From NCBI GenBank assembly GCA_021823685.1, contig JAKANL010000010.1:1-42136 (forward strand): a stretch of 42,136 nucleotides of DNA, read 5' to 3'. How positions within the stretch are numbered: position 1 is the stretch's first letter; each line of letters opens with the position of its first letter. Made by a program: the position numbers and the translations under genes. A model generated the notes under the pieces. That model saw only the letters and a list, made by a program, of their open reading frames with translations. It was not told the origin of the DNA and did no database searches. Origin of the DNA: a bacterium. GTDB lineage: Bacteria; Babelota; Babeliae; Babelales; UBA12409. Below are positions 15,416 to 23,167 of the stretch, one piece after another.

Positions 15416-16327
15416 TCAGTAACTGACGAAATTTATTTTTTGGTAAGGTGTTTTTTTTGAAATAATATCACGCATGTTGACGCTTAGTCCTGGGCGCGTT
15501 TTTCCAACGTTGAACTCGTGATTGTCATTATAGGTGTAAAGTGGGCGATCGATATTAATGATTCTGTCGCCAGCCATTTCAAGCATAGGGAACATAATGG
15601 CCTGGTCGGTCGCCGCTTTTATAAAAGAGTTTCGATATTGCAGGTCTTCTGCGCGTATCTTTTTGAAAAGCCCGGCCCTGAAGGTTTTTAGATGGGTGGA
15701 TAAAAAGCCATATTTTCTGAATCTATTGGTGGCTATAATATGCGCAGGGAAACGAGCGAGTCGATGGTACCGATTACCGCTTGTTTGTATATAATTACCA
15801 TAGGTAAGCAATGGATGATTTCTTTTATACGTATTATCTACAATGTTTAAAACGTCAGGAGAATAAAGCCAGTCATCGCCATCAACGGAAACAATTATCG
15901 CGCGGTCATTGCAGGTATGTATGCTCATGTAATAATTAAACGTTCCCCCCTGATTAACGTTGTTTTCAATGTAGGTGAATTTAGCTCTGCCGCATTGCTT
16001 CGATTTTAAAAATTCAACGATGCGTTCGGCGTCGCGCGGTTGGTTAAATCTACGGTAATCTATGGTGATTACGCGTGTTTCGATATTTTTTTGTCTCAGG
16101 TATGTCAATACCGCTCCTTTTGTCCCATCTTTGGAGCAATCATCAATGTATATTATTTTAAAATGGTGGTTTGTTTGGTTAAGCATTGAATCAAGATTCT
16201 TTTGATACCATTTTTCATTGTTGTATGAACGTACGATAAATACGAATTCGTTTGCATCGGCGGCAAACGTTATCTTTGTGATAATGAAAAGTGCACATAG
16301 CTGGACAAGTATGAGCCCGGTCTTCAT
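15416..16327 (-). CDS. GT2-family glycosyltransferase with signal peptide
   Basis: A 303-residue protein. Residues 1-23 (GLILVQLCALFIITKITFAA) are a signal peptide. It then has a GT2 fold: FVFIVRSYNNEKW, IIYIDDCSKDGTK (59-70), NVNQGGTFNYYMS, and VSVDGDDWLY with the DGDD metal motif at 149-152, followed by FIKAATDQAIMFPML. GT2 enzymes normally sit in the cytoplasm or on its membrane face, so an N-terminal export signal is odd. There is no later membrane helix. A good ribosome binding site (GGGGAAG) and a promoter with an operator-like palindrome lie upstream. It is followed leftward by the GT77-like gene after a gap of 102 bases. Confidence 0.85.
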   Translation of the reverse strand: MKTGLILVQLCALFIITKITFAADANEFVFIVRSYNNEKWYQKNLDSMLNQTNHHFKIIYIDDCSKDGTKGAVLTYLRQKNIETRVITIDYRRFNQPRDAERIVEFLKSKQCGRAKFTYIENNVNQGGTFNYYMSIHTCNDRAIIVSVDGDDWLYSPDVLNIVDNTYKRNHPLLTYGNYIQTSGNRYHRLARFPAHIIATNRFRKYGFLSTHLKTFRAGLFKKIRAEDLQYRNSFIKAATDQAIMFPMLEMAGDRIINIDRPLYTYNDNHEFNVGKTRPGLSVNMRDIISKKTPYQKINFVSY

Positions 16328-16356
16328 GTTCTTCCCCTATTAAGACTTCTGCCGAA

Positions 16357-16387
16357 AGTATAAGACCGGCACTACGTGCCATGTCAA
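16357..16387 (-). promoter_or_regulatory. Promoter of the leftward glycosyltransferase pair, with palindrome in the spacer
   Basis: On the minus strand, TTGACA (16382-16387), 19 bases and TATACT (16357-16362); TTATAC with an 18-base spacer is equally possible. The spacer holds the perfect palindrome GGCAC-TAC-GTGCC at 16368-16380, placed where a bound repressor would block RNA polymerase. Confidence 0.6.
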
Positions 16388-16450
16388 TGGATTACACTTT
16401 TTGCTTGTAGCGCGCGAATATGCAAAGCACCTACCAAAAAAAACAAACCA

Positions 16451-16459
16451 TGTTATAAT
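16451..16459 (+). promoter_or_regulatory. Extended -10 promoter of carD
   Basis: TGTTATAAT is an extended -10 (TG-N-TATAAT) with no recognisable -35 upstream. It lies about 55 bases before the carD start. Confidence 0.5.
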
Positions 16460-16514
16460 ACGATTGCTGACGAGCAACCTCTCTACAGGTCCCTGTTGAG
16501 AAAGGGTGACTAGA

Positions 16515-17051
16515 GTGTTTGCTCTCAATGAAAAGGTTGTGTATCCCGGCCACGGCGTGGCGCGCGTAAGTGCTATCTTTGAAAAAAACGTTGGTGGGCG
16601 TGTAACCCATTTTTATGAGCTCAAATTTATCCACAAAGAGATGACGATTTTGGTACCCGTTGATAATTTGGCATGTGTTGGCGTTCGCTGTGTGTGCGCA
16701 CCCAATACGATTCGCGAACTTTTTACTATTTTAACGGCACCAATGATCAAAGATCCGATGGATGAGCTTACGATTAGTAGTTGGAACAAAAGAAGCAAAA
16801 AATATCATGCATTACTGCGCAGCGGTAATCTTTTGGAAGTGGCCAAAATATATCGCGATTTGCGGTATATAGCGCAGTACAAGGAGCTTTCGTTTGGCGA
16901 GCGGGCGTTACTTGCGCAAGCCGAAATTCTTTTGGCTGAAGAAATAGCGCTGGTTGAAAGCGTTGATCATGAAGCAGCAATCCAACGGTTGCGGTCGTTA
17001 GTAATGCCGGAAAAGCGTGCGATACCCAAAGAAAAAGAGGCACATATTTAA
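16515..17051 (+). CDS. carD: CarD/CdnL-family transcription regulator
   Basis: A 178-residue protein of the usual CarD length. The N-terminal RNA-polymerase-interacting domain is seen as FALNEKVVYPGHGVARV and FYELKFIHKEMTILVPVDN. The C-terminal half is the helical DNA-binding domain (SSWNKRSKKYHALLRSG, LSFGERALLAQAEILLAEEIAL). CarD binds the RNA polymerase beta subunit and stabilises open promoter complexes. The GTG at 16515 is preferred to the GTG at 16506 because the AAAGGG ribosome binding site is eight bases from the former and abuts the latter; the resulting N-terminus also fits the family. It is followed by miaA after 17 bases. Confidence 0.92.
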   Translation: MFALNEKVVYPGHGVARVSAIFEKNVGGRVTHFYELKFIHKEMTILVPVDNLACVGVRCVCAPNTIRELFTILTAPMIKDPMDELTISSWNKRSKKYHALLRSGNLLEVAKIYRDLRYIAQYKELSFGERALLAQAEILLAEEIALVESVDHEAAIQRLRSLVMPEKRAIPKEKEAHI

Positions 17052-17068
17052 TAATACATAACGGTTTT

Positions 17069-17959
17069 ATGATAAAAAAGTTTTCGCTCGAGCCCTTCGA
17101 TGGGCTTACGATTATTACTGGACCTACCGCTGTTGGCAAAACCGATTTTGCCCTGATGCATGCCCCCGCGATACGGGGCACCGTTATTAATGCCGACGTT
17201 GGACAATTTTATACGCCGTTGACGATTGGCACCGCAAAACCGAATTGGCGCCGGCAAGCGGTTCCGCACGTGCTTTTTGATATTGTTGATCAGCCGGTAG
17301 ATATCAGTGCCGTTGATTATTGTTGCCGCGTTAAAGGTGTAGCGAGCGATGTTCTGAGGCACGGTGGGGCACCACTGATTGTTGGCGGATCGGGATTTTA
17401 TGTTCATTCGTTACTTTTTCGTATACCGGAAGTTACCGCAGTTGGACGTCGTTTATATGCCGAACAAACAGAAGTCTTGTGGCAGCAGTTAGTCGCTATT
17501 GATCAGGTACGTGCACATCAGATTGATCCTCACGATCGTTATCGTATTGAGCGTGCGTTGGATATCTGGCATGGCACCGGAATTCTTCCCAGCCAGTTTA
17601 CTCCACAATTTGCGCCAGACTTTAATTGTCGCATAATAATTCTTTGGCAACCAACAAAAGACCTTTATCCAAGAATCAATTGTCGCGTTGATGCTCTTTT
17701 ACAACAGGGCTGGATCGATGAAGTGCGTGCGCTTGAAACATGGCAACCGTTTCTTTTACGTAAAAAACTTATTGGCTATGACGATATCGTGCGCTATCTG
17801 CATGGCGAAATTAGCTCATATGATGAGCTGTCGGCAGTAATTGCGCAAAAAACACGGCACTATGCCAAACGGCAATTGACTTTTATGCGTATGTTAACTA
17901 AAAAAGGTAACGAACATGGCGTGCCGGTAACGTGGGTTGAAATGGAAGCAAAAACATGA
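17069..17959 (+). CDS. miaA: tRNA dimethylallyltransferase MiaA
   Basis: A 296-residue enzyme that adds a dimethylallyl group to adenosine 37 of tRNAs reading UNN codons. The P-loop is GPTAVGKT at 18-25, followed by INADVGQFYTPLTIGTAKP (the family usually has DSxQVY here, so Val-Gly-Gln-Phe is a variation). PLIVGGSGFYVHSLLF, then DPHDRYRIERALDIWHGTG and KLIGYDDIVRYL are all family landmarks. Length is normal. It overlaps the next small gene by four bases and follows carD closely, suggesting one operon. Confidence 0.95.
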   Translation: MIKKFSLEPFDGLTIITGPTAVGKTDFALMHAPAIRGTVINADVGQFYTPLTIGTAKPNWRRQAVPHVLFDIVDQPVDISAVDYCCRVKGVASDVLRHGGAPLIVGGSGFYVHSLLFRIPEVTAVGRRLYAEQTEVLWQQLVAIDQVRAHQIDPHDRYRIERALDIWHGTGILPSQFTPQFAPDFNCRIIILWQPTKDLYPRINCRVDALLQQGWIDEVRALETWQPFLLRKKLIGYDDIVRYLHGEISSYDELSAVIAQKTRHYAKRQLTFMRMLTKKGNEHGVPVTWVEMEAKT

Positions 17960-18180
17960 ATATTAAAGAATCAGAAGTTCTCATCGTGCAACGGCGTGAG
18001 GCGAGCTGGATTGTGGCAGCTGTTTTGGTGCTCGTTGTTGCTGCATTTGTGATAGGGTTCGTTGTCGGCCAGCGAGCAGCAGCGCGTGATTTTATGCGCC
18101 GAGCCTCTGCTGAAAGAGCATTAGTTGATGTGCAGAAATCGCCGATAACGCCAAATTCGATACCGCCACTTGCCGTGTAA
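17956..18180 (+). CDS. Small single-pass membrane protein
   Basis: A 74-residue protein whose ATG overlaps the miaA stop by four bases. A charged N-terminus (QRREASW) is followed by one strong membrane helix at about 18-41 (IVAAVLVLVVAAFVIGFVVG), then a basic segment (RAAARDFMRRASAERA). The positive residues after the helix suggest the C-terminus may face the cytoplasm, though charges flank both sides. No family was recognised. It may help tether a complex at the membrane. Confidence 0.7.
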   Translation: MNIKESEVLIVQRREASWIVAAVLVLVVAAFVIGFVVGQRAAARDFMRRASAERALVDVQKSPITPNSIPPLAV

Positions 18181-18222
18181 GAGGGTTAGCTGATAGATTA
18201 CAGGTGCTTTTACACACGATAT

Positions 18223-18231
18223 TGCTATACT
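18223..18231 (+). promoter_or_regulatory. Extended -10 promoter before the PpiD-like gene
   Basis: TTGCTATACT contains TG-N-TATACT. No convincing -35 is present. It lies about 60 bases upstream of the start at 18293 in the gap after the small membrane gene. Confidence 0.45.
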
Positions 18232-18292
18232 TAAAAAAAGTGAAAAATTTTTGTTGGTGCATGAAAACATATACCATGAAAAAGGGTTCTCA

Positions 18293-20218
18293 ATGATTTC
18301 AATTTTTCGACGTCATCTTCAAGGCCGCGCATTACGCTACACGATCTATGCGATCAGCTTTTTGGTCGCTTTTCCGATGGTTCTTTCGCTTTTTACCAAA
18401 TGGTTTGATGATGGGAATTGGGCGATCAAGGTTAATGGAAAGGCGGTTGGCGCGCTGCAATATCAACAACGTTTTACGGAAACAAAACAGCAAATTGATC
18501 AATTAAAACAGCGTTTTGGCCCAATGGCCGAGCAGTTTTTAGCTATGCAGGGTCTGAGCGGAGATATACAGGAACTCACCGTACATAGTTTGGTTATGCA
18601 GGAACTTTTTAATCAAGCAGCACAATCGTTGGGGCTTGCTGTTTCTCCCGCGTACGTAGATCGCCAATTATTGGCCTCGCTGCCAAAGAATTTCTTTACC
18701 CCATCTGGTGAAATTAATGAATCTCTTTTGACTCAGGTGGTTCATATGCCGCTCGTTCAATTTAAAGAACGTATGGCTGAACAGCTCAAGCAGCAACTGC
18801 TGCTTTCATTAGGCCAAGGCGCCCTTTATATTCCTGAATTTCAGCTCAAACAAGCGTACGTTGCCACGTATGCCGATCGATCGTTTACTATTGCAACGTT
18901 TGCACGTGCACCCTTTATTGCTGCAAGCAAAAAAGAGGCGGTCACTGATACGCAGTTGAAGTCTTTTTACGATGAACAAAATCGTTTGACCAAGCGATAC
19001 TGGGAGCCAGAAAGGCGTTCTGGTGTTATCTGGGAATTCGATCCTGAGCATTATGGCATTGCAATTAATGATTCTTCTATTACCAGCTACTATAATCGTC
19101 ATAAATACGACGAATTTGTTGAAACGCCGCTGCAAATCCAGGTTCGTCATATCCTTTTGCCCGCAACTCTCCAAGAAAAAGCGGCAGTCAAGGCTAAAGC
19201 GGCTGCTTTGGCACAAGAACTCCAGAAAAATCCAAAACTCTTTGCGCAAAAGGCGACTGAACTTTCAGCTGATACGGCCACCAAGAAAAATGGCGGTTTG
19301 ACCGGATTCTTTAGCCGCGGCACCTATGATCCGGCTTTTGAAAAGGCCGCGTTTGAGCTTGGAGCCGACGGCGCCATAACGTTGCCGGTCGAAGTCAAAG
19401 ATGGCTTTGAAGTGATCCAACGTGTTGCCAAAAAAGTGCAAACGTATAAGCCGCTTGAAAAAGTGCGTGGGAACATTGTTAGTTCGCTGCGCAAAGAGCG
19501 TTTCGGGCAGTTCTTTGCCTTTGAGGTTAAGCGCGCCTTAGCGCAAGAAAACGCCCAAGAAATGTTGGAACAAATGGCGCAGCGCAAGGGCGGCAAAAAG
19601 CGTGTATTATTGATGGTCGAACGCGGTAATCAGCCAAATGAGTATATGCAGAAGCTTTTCAGTGTTGGCAAAGGGCTTGGCGGGGCCGTTGTAGATGGTG
19701 ATCGGGGCTATGCTGTCCTGGTGACCGATATTGTCAAGATGAATAGGCCAGAATTGAGTGCGATTAAAGATCGTGTTGTCCACGATTGGCACGTAAACCG
19801 CGCGCATCTTAATATGCAAAAGATCGTGGCTCAGGCGCTCAAGAAGACAAATAAAGCCGATTTTGATGACTTTGCCAAAGCGCAGGGGGCCCAGCTAACG
19901 ACGACAGGCATGATCAATGCGCACGATGATAAAAAAAGTGAAGGCTTACGCAAGCAGCTGGGTGAAGCCTTTGCATCGATGGCAACGTTGGCTACTCCTG
20001 GCGCGGTTACAAGTCATGAATCTGCCGATCGCGTGATTGTTATCCATTTGGATGCCGTTGCGCCATTTAATGAGCAACAATTCAATGCCAAGCGCGGCGA
20101 ACTCTTAGGCCAGCTTTTTGGGAGGCAAAAAATGCTCTTGGAAAAGGCTTTTATTGCGTCTTTATATAAACCTGCTACAATTAAAATAAACGATAAATTA
20201 ATGAAATGGGCACGTTAA
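18293..20218 (+). CDS. PpiD/SurA-like membrane-anchored peptidyl-prolyl isomerase
   Basis: A 641-residue protein. The ATG at 18293 has an AAGGG ribosome binding site six bases upstream and gives a PpiD-like start ([10 protein letters not shown], then the helix [19 protein letters not shown]). A SurA-N-like helical region follows ([16 protein letters not shown]). A parvulin domain is centred on [15 protein letters not shown] through [23 protein letters not shown] and IQRVAKKV. A second half of similar helical make-up lacks a clear parvulin core. PpiD acts as a chaperone at the periplasmic exit of SecYEG, which suits a genome rich in exported proteins. The stop codon shares one base with the recA start (TAATG). 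Confidence 0.87.
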   Translation: MISIFRRHLQGRALRYTIYAISFLVAFPMVLSLFTKWFDDGNWAIKVNGKAVGALQYQQRFTETKQQIDQLKQRFGPMAEQFLAMQGLSGDIQELTVHSLVMQELFNQAAQSLGLAVSPAYVDRQLLASLPKNFFTPSGEINESLLTQVVHMPLVQFKERMAEQLKQQLLLSLGQGALYIPEFQLKQAYVATYADRSFTIATFARAPFIAASKKEAVTDTQLKSFYDEQNRLTKRYWEPERRSGVIWEFDPEHYGIAINDSSITSYYNRHKYDEFVETPLQIQVRHILLPATLQEKAAVKAKAAALAQELQKNPKLFAQKATELSADTATKKNGGLTGFFSRGTYDPAFEKAAFELGADGAITLPVEVKDGFEVIQRVAKKVQTYKPLEKVRGNIVSSLRKERFGQFFAFEVKRALAQENAQEMLEQMAQRKGGKKRVLLMVERGNQPNEYMQKLFSVGKGLGGAVVDGDRGYAVLVTDIVKMNRPELSAIKDRVVHDWHVNRAHLNMQKIVAQALKKTNKADFDDFAKAQGAQLTTTGMINAHDDKKSEGLRKQLGEAFASMATLATPGAVTSHESADRVIVIHLDAVAPFNEQQFNAKRGELLGQLFGRQKMLLEKAFIASLYKPATIKINDKLMKWAR

Positions 20219-21300
20219 TGAGCGGTACGGTAAAAGACGTCAAAGAAAAAAATACGGCAGCGTTAGCTGAATCAGCTGCGCAGACACCAAAGACCGCTCT
20301 ACAAGCGGAAAAACTTAAGGCCATTGAGGTTACCTTTGCGCAAATAGATAAGCAATACGGCAAAGGTGCCGTCATGTTGCTCGGCCAATCCCCTATCAGC
20401 GAAGTAGAATCGATTTCTACGGGCTCTTTATTGCTCAACTATGCCCTGGGGGTAGGCGGGTTGCCGCGTGGGCGTGTCGTTGAAATTTATGGCCCTGAGG
20501 CGACCGGTAAAACGACGTTAGCTTTACATGTTATAGCACAGGCGCAGCGCAGTGGCGGCATTTGTGCGTTCATTGATGCCGAGCATGCTCTCGATCCAGC
20601 ACATGCAGCCAAGTTGGGCGTCAAAATCAACGATCTCGTGATTTCGCAACCTGATTTTGGGGAGCAGGCGCTCGATATTACGGAAATGTTAATTAGATCT
20701 GGGGCAATCGATGTTCTCGTTGTCGACTCCGTATCAGCCTTGGTTCCTAAAGCTGAATTGGACGGTGATATGGGCGATGCGCATGTCGGCCTCCAGGCGC
20801 GCTTAATGTCGCAGGCGATGCGTAAGTTAACGCCAATCGTGCATAAATCGAAAACGGTTCTTATTTTTATCAATCAAATTCGTCATAACATCAACAGCAT
20901 GCCATTTGCCAACAAAGAAACGACCAGTGGTGGCAATGCGCTCAAATTCTATGCTTCAGTGCGCATGGATGTGCGACGTATTGCGAGTTTGAAGCGCGGT
21001 GATGAACATTTTGGTAACCGTGTGGCTATTAAAGTAGTCAAAAATAAGGTTGCGCCGCCATTTAAGGTGGCCGAAGTAGATTTGATCTTTGGCGAAGGTA
21101 TTTGCAGGGAGCTTGATTTGATTGATGCTGCGCTCAGGTACCAGGTCGTCGATCAGTCGGGCGCATGGTTTTCTTTTGAAGGACAAAAAGTTGCCCAGGG
21201 ACGTGAGCAGCTCTTGCATTATGTCCGCGAAAACGCTGACGCAGCACAAAAAATGCGTGCGAGCGTGCTGGAAAAAATGGGAATGATTAGCAGTGTATAA
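20218..21300 (+). CDS. recA: RecA recombinase
   Basis: A 360-residue protein when started at the ATG at 20218, which overlaps the previous stop as TAATG; an in-frame ATG at 20206 would add four residues and cannot be excluded. The Walker A is GPEATGKTT at 92-100, where most RecA proteins have GPESSGKTT. The family block [19 protein letters not shown] and the L2-region [15 protein letters not shown] are intact. It forms filaments on single-stranded DNA for recombination and repair. It is embedded between ppiD-like and infC in a rightward operon. No LexA-type box was recognised; translation is probably coupled to the upstream gene. Confidence 0.97.
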   Translation: MSGTVKDVKEKNTAALAESAAQTPKTALQAEKLKAIEVTFAQIDKQYGKGAVMLLGQSPISEVESISTGSLLLNYALGVGGLPRGRVVEIYGPEATGKTTLALHVIAQAQRSGGICAFIDAEHALDPAHAAKLGVKINDLVISQPDFGEQALDITEMLIRSGAIDVLVVDSVSALVPKAELDGDMGDAHVGLQARLMSQAMRKLTPIVHKSKTVLIFINQIRHNINSMPFANKETTSGGNALKFYASVRMDVRRIASLKRGDEHFGNRVAIKVVKNKVAPPFKVAEVDLIFGEGICRELDLIDAALRYQVVDQSGAWFSFEGQKVAQGREQLLHYVRENADAAQKMRASVLEKMGMISSV

Positions 21301-21313
21301 GCAAGGGAGTAAC

Positions 21314-21856
21314 TTGAGAGACTTTAAGGATCATCCACGTATTAATGAGTTTATCACGGCACCCAAGTTGCAAGTGATTTCGAGTACGGGGGAAAACTTA
21401 GGCGTATTAAATCGTTATGATGCGCTTATGCTTGCGCGTCAAGAAGGTCTCGACTTAATTATTATTGCTGATACCGGTGCCCAGGGGGTGCCCGTTGCAA
21501 AGGTTGGAGATTTTGGCAAATTGCTCTACGCCAAAAAAAAGAAGCAGGCCGATGCTAAGAAAAAGCAAAAAGTAATTAAAGTTAAAGAAATGAAGTTTCG
21601 CCCTAAAATTGAAGAGCATGATTATCAAACGAAAATGAAGCAGGCCATCGAATTTTTGCTCGAAGGTAATCGGGTTAAATTTACCCTTATCTTCCGTGGA
21701 CGCGAGGCCGCGTTGAAAGCTTCACGCGGGCAAGAAATGTTTAACAAGATCGATCAAACGCTTGTTGAGCGTGGGCTTGAGCATCTCGAAAAAGAGAGTG
21801 ATATGAAAATGGGGCAATTTTGGTCTCGTGTATATTTTTTAAAACAAAAAGTTTAA
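21314..21856 (+). CDS. infC: Translation initiation factor IF-3
   Basis: A 180-residue IF-3. The N-terminal domain starts at RINEFITAPKLQVIS and runs to the lysine-rich linker AKKKKQADAKKKQKVIKVK; the C-terminal domain begins EMKFRPKIEEHDYQTKMKQ. The best start is a TTG at 21314, preceded at four bases by the strong Shine-Dalgarno AAGGGAG. An in-frame GTG at 21293 overlaps recA and has no good ribosome binding site. Non-AUG starts are typical of infC, because IF-3 discriminates against such codons and so limits its own synthesis. It is followed by rpmI after 12 bases in the classic infC-rpmI-rplT order. Confidence 0.95.
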   Translation: MRDFKDHPRINEFITAPKLQVISSTGENLGVLNRYDALMLARQEGLDLIIIADTGAQGVPVAKVGDFGKLLYAKKKKQADAKKKQKVIKVKEMKFRPKIEEHDYQTKMKQAIEFLLEGNRVKFTLIFRGREAALKASRGQEMFNKIDQTLVERGLEHLEKESDMKMGQFWSRVYFLKQKV

Positions 21857-21868
21857 AAGGTTTCGGTT

Positions 21869-22069
21869 ATGCCTAAGATGAAGACGCATTCGGCTACAAA
21901 AAAACGTTTCAAAATGACGGCTACGGGAAAAGTTAAACGACAAAAGGCTTACCGTCGCCATTTAATGGCTAGCAAGACGCAAAAAAGAAAGCGACAGCTG
22001 CGTAAGGCTGGTTATATCAATTCGGTTGATGCAAAGCATTTTGTTGTATTGTTACCGTATAAATCATAG
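21869..22069 (+). CDS. rpmI: Ribosomal protein bL35
   Basis: A 66-residue basic protein with the family N-terminus PKMKTHSATKKRFKMTATGK and the internal KRQKAYRRHLMASKTQKRKR. It is a component of the large ribosomal subunit. It sits between infC and rplT, as in most bacteria, and has an AAAAGG ribosome binding site. Confidence 0.97.
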   Translation: MPKMKTHSATKKRFKMTATGKVKRQKAYRRHLMASKTQKRKRQLRKAGYINSVDAKHFVVLLPYKS

Positions 22070-22084
22070 TTACTTAAACTGAAT

Positions 22085-22119
22085 CAAAAACCCGGCGCTT
22101 GTATGGGTGTCGGTTTTTG
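22085..22119 (+). promoter_or_regulatory. Hairpin between rpmI and rplT
   Basis: CAAAAACCCG can pair with CGGTTTTTG (nine pairs, one bulged C) around a 16-base loop that itself could form GC pairs. The 3' arm carries the T run, so it may act as a weak terminator. Its position in the L20 operon makes it a candidate autoregulatory element; L20 represses rpmI-rplT by binding structured mRNA in other bacteria. Confidence 0.5.
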
Positions 22120-22140
22120 TGTCGCTAAGGATGTTTGAAT

Positions 22141-22488
22141 ATGTCAAGAGTAAAACGTGGGGTTATGACGCGCAAGCGCCACAAGCGCATGCTGAAGAAG
22201 ACGAAGGGGTACTGGGGGCAGCGTAAAAATATTTACCGCCGTGCGCATGAGACAATCTTGCGCGCTATGGCGTACGCTTATAAAGGACGCAAGCTTCAAA
22301 AGCGTTCGATGCGCGGATTATTTATTATTCGTATTTCTGCCGCTGCGCGCCTGAACGGACTTTCTTACAATGAACTCATTCATGGGTTGAAGAAAGCGAA
22401 CGTTTCGTTGGATCGCAAAATGTTGAGCCAATTGGCAATTTTTGAGCCACAAGCGTTTGCTCAACTTGCTCAATTAGCGCAATCGTAA
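22141..22488 (+). CDS. rplT: Ribosomal protein bL20
   Basis: A 115-residue protein of standard length. It begins SRVKRGVMTRKRHKRMLKKT, then GYWGQRKNIYRRA, AYAYKGRKLQKRSMRGLFI and RLNGLSYNELIHGLKKA. The ATG at 22141 follows an AAGGA ribosome binding site; a TTG two codons upstream is less likely. It assembles the large subunit by binding 23S rRNA and usually represses its own operon. Confidence 0.97.
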   Translation: MSRVKRGVMTRKRHKRMLKKTKGYWGQRKNIYRRAHETILRAMAYAYKGRKLQKRSMRGLFIIRISAAARLNGLSYNELIHGLKKANVSLDRKMLSQLAIFEPQAFAQLAQLAQS

Positions 22489-22495
22489 AAAGCTC

Positions 22496-22525
22496 TTGTC
22501 AGAACGGGAGCCGCTGCGGTACAAT
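22496..22525 (+). promoter_or_regulatory. Promoter of the coiled-coil/zapA/rny/ymdB unit
   Basis: TTGTCA (22496-22501), an 18-base spacer and TACAAT (22520-22525), starting eight bases after the rplT stop and about 40 bases before the next gene. Confidence 0.6.
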
Positions 22526-22565
22526 GACGAGTAGTTTTTTATTTAAAAAAGATTGAGGGGAGTTC

Positions 22566-22787
22566 ATGGAAGCTTTTGGCGTTTTAGAGCGTAAAGTGAC
22601 CGAATTGTTACTGTTGGTTAGTCAGCTTAAGGCCGAAAATGCTCAGCTTGCCAAGGAAAATGTGGCCCTAAAAAGGCGCATGGGTGAGCTCGAAGAGGGT
22701 TCGCAAGAGCGTACGATTGCCAAAGCGATGGTCGATAGTCTGATTAAAGATATTGACGCCATCGTTAAAGTTGATAATCAACTATGA
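22566..22787 (+). CDS. Short coiled-coil protein, possibly ZapB-like
   Basis: A 73-residue protein that is nearly all coiled coil: LERKVTELLLLVSQLKAENA followed by LAKENVALKRRMGELEE, with heptads of Leu and Val. ZapB, which bridges ZapA to the nucleoid in gammaproteobacteria, has the same size and design, but sequence alone does not prove homology. The gene overlaps zapA by four bases, which supports a role in cell division. It has a GAGGGGAG ribosome binding site. Confidence 0.7.
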   Translation: MEAFGVLERKVTELLLLVSQLKAENAQLAKENVALKRRMGELEEGSQERTIAKAMVDSLIKDIDAIVKVDNQL

Positions 22788-23059
22788 ACAATCAGTTAAA
22801 AAAACACATCGTTACCATCGGTGACGATGTGTATACCTTGCTCAGTGACGAATCAGAAGAAACGGTTTTACAAGCGGTGCGCATGCTCGATGAGTTGATG
22901 TCAACGATTATGCTGCAATCAAGTGTTTCGGATAAAAAGAAAATTGCTGTGTTAGCGGCGTTGCAAATTGCTCTTCAATTAAAAAATCTTGAGCAACAAA
23001 TGCAGTCACTTGAACAATTATCAAATGCAATTGATTCCGAAATGCATCAGCCTCTGTAA
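22784..23059 (+). CDS. zapA: Cell division protein ZapA
   Basis: A 91-residue protein with the ZapA layout. The N-terminal domain has HIVTIGDDVYTLLSDESEET in place of the usual I(x)GxxYxI(x)(x)xE. A long helix follows (VLAALQIALQLKNLEQQMQSL), which dimerises. ZapA cross-links FtsZ filaments at the division site. It is coupled to the coiled-coil gene upstream and followed after a 108-base gap by rny. No 6S RNA signature was found in that gap, although ssrS follows zapA in some bacteria. Confidence 0.82.
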   Translation: MNNQLKKHIVTIGDDVYTLLSDESEETVLQAVRMLDELMSTIMLQSSVSDKKKIAVLAALQIALQLKNLEQQMQSLEQLSNAIDSEMHQPL

Positions 23060-23167
23060 CATTGTCTGACGATACGTTGTGATCGGGAAGGAATGGGCAA
23101 TCATGAAAATGGTGTGCTGCGTGGGTAATGAGCTTGAACGAAACCGAAAATAAAGATTAGGATTGCC

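Noticed and set aside
23060-23167. A possible 6S RNA after zapA
   Set aside because: The gap is only 108 bases and shows no long imperfect duplex with a central bubble.
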